Below, one piece after another: positions 61,363 to 64,000 of a stretch of DNA of 64,000 nucleotides. How positions within the stretch are numbered: position 1 is the stretch's first letter; each line of letters begins with the position of its first letter. Under the pieces are notes generated by a model. That model saw only the letters and a list, made by a program, of their open reading frames with translations. It had not been told where the DNA came from and did not search any database. The stretch comes from CAVXNB01 sp963763085 (GTDB lineage Bacteria > Actinomycetota > Acidimicrobiia > Acidimicrobiales > Bog-793), in NCBI GenBank assembly GCA_963763085.1, contig CAVXNB010000001.1:930001-994000 (forward strand), in the 5' to 3' direction. Position numbers and translations under genes: made by a program.

Positions 61363-62772
61363 TCAGCCAGGCAAAGGTCGGACGAGGTGCTCGCCCCGTG
61401 GCCGCTCGGCGACGACCTCGCCGTTCTCCGCCGCCACCTGACCGCGGAACACCGTCATGACCGGCACACCCCGCACGGTTCGACCCTCCCAGATCGAGTA
61501 GTCGGCCTTGCCCCGGTAGCGGTGAACACCGAGCGTCATGTCCTGGTCCGGGTCCAGGACGACCAGGTCCGCGTCAGACCCGGGGGCGATGACTCCCTTT
61601 CGCGGGTACATGCCGTACTGTCGGGCGGCATTCTCTGCGGTCACTTTCGCCAGCAACGACGGCGAGATGCGGCCCTTGGCGACGCCTTCGTTCCAAAGCA
61701 GCGGGAGCGTGTCGGCGACCTGGCAGTTCAGGCCGACCCGACACTCCCAGAAGTCGACGCCGCCTTTGAAGCGGCTCGAGTAGGTGAGCGTGTCGGTGCC
61801 TACGAAGCTGATCGTGCCATCAGCGATGCCGGCCCAGAGCCCCTCCCGGTCGGCATCTCGACGCACAGGAGGCTGAACCTTCGCCTTCGCTCCCATGCCG
61901 GCCTCGTCGAATTCGTCCGCGGTCCCGCACAGGAAAGCCGCCAGTGTCTCACCCATGATGCTCATGCCCTGAGCCTTCATCGCACGAATCGTCTCGACCG
62001 TGAAGCGGGAGCTGACGTGCACCGGGTACATCGTGACTCTCGTCTTGTTTGCGATGAGCCCGTAACCGTGGACCTGCAGGCTCTCCGCCCAATCCGGGCT
62101 TGTCTCTGACCACGCGACCAAGCTCCCGGTGGGGTCCATGGCGCGCACCCTGTCGACCAGAACGCCGCGCGAGGTCGGCTCTTCGGCATGGATGGAAGCG
62201 AACGCGTGCCGGCTGTTCGCCTTTATGACCTCACACGCCTGCATGAAGAAGTCCGGCGGAATGCCGTTCGGGTCCATGCCGAACGAGGCAGCCTGCTCGC
62301 CGACGTAGCCGGTGTAGAACTTGAAGGCCGCACCGCCCTCCGCGATGATGCCCGGGATCTTGTCGATCTGGTTCCGTCTCGTCACTACGGTGTTGATCTT
62401 GTAGTCGACGTGGCTGTTGCCCGCGGCACATTTGACGGCTCGGCGGAACAGCTCGTCCAGCGGGCTGTCCTCGATCAGTGTCGTGTTGCAGATCGTTGTG
62501 ACGCCGCCGATCAGACAGTCACGGCTGTCGTGACGGAAGTCCTCACGCATCGTGTCGTCGGTGTCGTCGTCGCCGATGCCGAAATGAACGTGCGGGTCGA
62601 TCAACCCAGGAAGAAGGACCTTCCCGTCCAATTCGACCACCCTGTGGGCATCTCCGAGCACCTCGTCAGCGCCCACGACGGTGATGCGCTCGCCGTCGAT
62701 CGCGACTCCGCCCAGCAGCTCACCGGACGGAGTGACGACCAGACCTCCTTTGAGCACCAGATCATGGGTCAT
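61363..62772 (-). CDS. Dihydropyrimidinase/hydantoinase-family amidohydrolase
   Basis: This 469-residue cytosolic enzyme of the cyclic amidohydrolase family has a binuclear metal site: HxH at His61/His63 (DPHVHFG), the carboxylated Lys151 (AAFKFYTGY), His195 (SIHAEE), a later His in YPVHVSS and the catalytic Asp in VGTDTLTY. It hydrolyses cyclic ureides or amides such as dihydrouracil, hydantoin or allantoin-type rings; the exact ring is not readable. It lies 37 bp downstream of the second substrate-binding-protein gene, which suggests it degrades the imported solute. Confidence 0.9.
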   Translation of the reverse strand: MTHDLVLKGGLVVTPSGELLGGVAIDGERITVVGADEVLGDAHRVVELDGKVLLPGLIDPHVHFGIGDDDTDDTMREDFRHDSRDCLIGGVTTICNTTLIEDSPLDELFRRAVKCAAGNSHVDYKINTVVTRRNQIDKIPGIIAEGGAAFKFYTGYVGEQAASFGMDPNGIPPDFFMQACEVIKANSRHAFASIHAEEPTSRGVLVDRVRAMDPTGSLVAWSETSPDWAESLQVHGYGLIANKTRVTMYPVHVSSRFTVETIRAMKAQGMSIMGETLAAFLCGTADEFDEAGMGAKAKVQPPVRRDADREGLWAGIADGTISFVGTDTLTYSSRFKGGVDFWECRVGLNCQVADTLPLLWNEGVAKGRISPSLLAKVTAENAARQYGMYPRKGVIAPGSDADLVVLDPDQDMTLGVHRYRGKADYSIWEGRTVRGVPVMTVFRGQVAAENGEVVAERPRGEHLVRPLPG

Positions 62773-62809
62773 GACCTACCTCCCTCGCCGAGGACAAGCG
62801 CCGCGCGAA

Positions 62810-64000
62810 TTAGCTCTTCCACGCCGTTTCCCAGCTGCAGTTCCCGAGCGGGATCCCGGCTCCTGCGTCACTCGGGAACCCGTTGACGCCCGTGCTCATC
62901 AGGTCGACGATCTTGTTGTAGGCCGGAATGATGTAGCCGCCCTCGGTGAAATCGATCATCTGCATCTCGTGAGTGATCTCGCGCCGCTTTGCAGCATCAA
63001 GGGTCGAGTTTGCCTGGGCGTACAGGGCGATGTAGGTCGGATTGTCGAAATGGCACTCGTTGAACGGCGAGGTCGGCAACGTCGCCTGTGCGACCTGTGA
63101 CAGATAGGGGTTGTAGTCCCAGTAGTCCTGGGCGAAAACCCATTTGAGGTAGTTCGGACCGAAGAACGTCGAGGATGGAACATTGTTGAGATTGATGGTT
63201 ACACCGGCCGCTTTCGCCTGCTGGGCAAGAACCTGAGCACAGTTCACGGCGCCTCCGGCGATGTCCGAGGTGACGAGCTCGATGGTCAGGTTCTCGTGAC
63301 CGGCCTTCTTCAGCAGGAACTTGGCTTGCTCGATGTCCTGCTCCCGCTTGAGGGAAGCGTCGTAGTCGGGGTCGTGCTGGCCGAAGACGTCGTTTCCGAC
63401 CGCGGCGTACCCGTCGAACGCCACTTCGACCACCTGCGGTCGATCCACGATGTAACGCATGGCTTGGCGGACACGCACGTCGTTGAAGGGCGCCTGGTCC
63501 ACCCTCATCGTGAACGGAATCCATTGGCCGGTATTGGAGATCACCGCCTTCACACCGGCGATCTTCTCCGCCTCGGGCACGACAGTGAGCGATGCCTCGG
63601 AGTACACATCGACGTTTCCTGCCTGGAGGGCGCTCAACGCCGTCGTGTCGTTCGAATAGGAGTCGACGATCGTGACGCTGTCGAGGTACGGGACACCGCT
63701 CTTCCAGTAATTCTCGTTGCGGTCGAAGACGCTCTGCACAGCAGGTGTGAAGCTCTTGTACTTGAACGGGCCGGTACCAACCGGGTTCTTGGGGTCGTAG
63801 CCAACTGGGACGATCCCGTAGTTGTAGCTCGGGTACAGCTGCTCGGGAAGGGTCGCCAGTGGCTGCTTGAGGTGGATCCGGATCGTGCGCGCGTCGAGCG
63901 TCTCGATGTTGTTGAGGTCGACCGCGGAAAGCACGGAGTAACCGTTGAGTGGCTTGCTCGGATTGGCGATTCGCCGGATCGTGTATGCCACGTCCTCCGC
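62810..64000 (-). CDS. ABC substrate-binding protein, SBP_bac_5 family (N-terminus cut by window edge)
   Basis: The reverse frame is open from the stop at 62810 to the right edge (397 codons), so signal peptide and start lie outside. It is a DppA/OppA-type solute-binding protein: YTIRRIANPSKP, VGTGPFKYKSFTPAVQSV, WIPFTMRVDQAPFNDVRVRQAMRYIVDRPQ and IVDLMSTGVNGF. It shares long identical stretches with the protein at 11620-13245, so the two are paralogues. It precedes the hydantoinase gene in the same direction. No permease gene is visible in the window. Confidence 0.9.
   Translation of the reverse strand, partial: AEDVAYTIRRIANPSKPLNGYSVLSAVDLNNIETLDARTIRIHLKQPLATLPEQLYPSYNYGIVPVGYDPKNPVGTGPFKYKSFTPAVQSVFDRNENYWKSGVPYLDSVTIVDSYSNDTTALSALQAGNVDVYSEASLTVVPEAEKIAGVKAVISNTGQWIPFTMRVDQAPFNDVRVRQAMRYIVDRPQVVEVAFDGYAAVGNDVFGQHDPDYDASLKREQDIEQAKFLLKKAGHENLTIELVTSDIAGGAVNCAQVLAQQAKAAGVTINLNNVPSSTFFGPNYLKWVFAQDYWDYNPYLSQVAQATLPTSPFNECHFDNPTYIALYAQANSTLDAAKRREITHEMQMIDFTEGGYIIPAYNKIVDLMSTGVNGFPSDAGAGIPLGNCSWETAWKS

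Overview
The window is GC-rich, densely coded DNA with many GTG and TTG starts, TANNNT-type -10 elements placed one turn before start codons (leaderless transcription), luciferase-like and F420/FMN-type flavoenzymes, a Dyp peroxidase and Tat-exported substrate-binding lipoproteins with threonine-rich linkers. This points to an actinobacterium (Actinomycetota), probably a soil or water lineage such as Acidimicrobiia or Thermoleophilia. That placement is inference. I see no rRNA, tRNA, CRISPR array, transposase, integrase or phage gene.

Layout. 1-14.3 kb is catabolic: a FluG-like amidohydrolase (cut by the left edge), an APH-fold kinase, a MarR/MFS pair, a HpcH aldolase and an SDR. A minus-strand operon follows (13245 down to 5732) with an ABC substrate-binding protein, a ureohydrolase, an aliphatic amidase, an LLM flavoenzyme, an SMP-30 lactonase, a GSAM-like class III aminotransferase and a cupin, with a divergent FCD-type GntR regulator. 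14.4-16.7 kb is a TetR/MFS efflux pair. 17-24.2 kb is a sugar-phosphate block: pgi, gnd, pgl, rpiA, zwf, a DUF2090 aldolase-like gene and a HAD phosphatase. 24.3-27.8 kb holds a two-component system and a diguanylate cyclase. 27.8-34.9 kb holds an LLM enzyme, a YbaK deacylase, a broken lipoprotein gene, a CNB-thioredoxin reductase and a UvrD-type helicase. 34.9-38.6 kb is a pair of ABC exporter half-transporters. 38.6-42.7 kb holds fumarylacetoacetase, an alpha/beta hydrolase, an SDR and a BNR-repeat protein. 42.7-45 kb is a MerR/MFS pair. 45.2-58.8 kb is a mixed stress and signalling region: EAL phosphodiesterase, VOC proteins, an ECF sigma factor, a DksA-like protein, DUF302/DUF202 proteins, a Dyp peroxidase with an encapsulin-targeting tail, a methyltransferase, a PPOX protein, an HtrA protease and an S53 peptidase. 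59-64 kb returns to catabolism with a BisC-type molybdoenzyme, a hydantoinase and a second substrate-binding protein paralogous to the first.

Three observations stand out. An ~80-bp nested palindrome occurs three times, always between genes (16.8, 28.7 and 41.6 kb). Several otherwise well conserved genes are split by single-base frameshifts (22.7, 29.8, 31.8, 35.9, 36.7, 37.4, 47.7 and 57.4 kb), which suggests residual indel errors in the assembly or true decay. Two paralogous substrate-binding proteins each sit beside amide- or ureide-type hydrolases with no visible permease, hinting at uptake and breakdown of unknown nitrogen-rich compounds.
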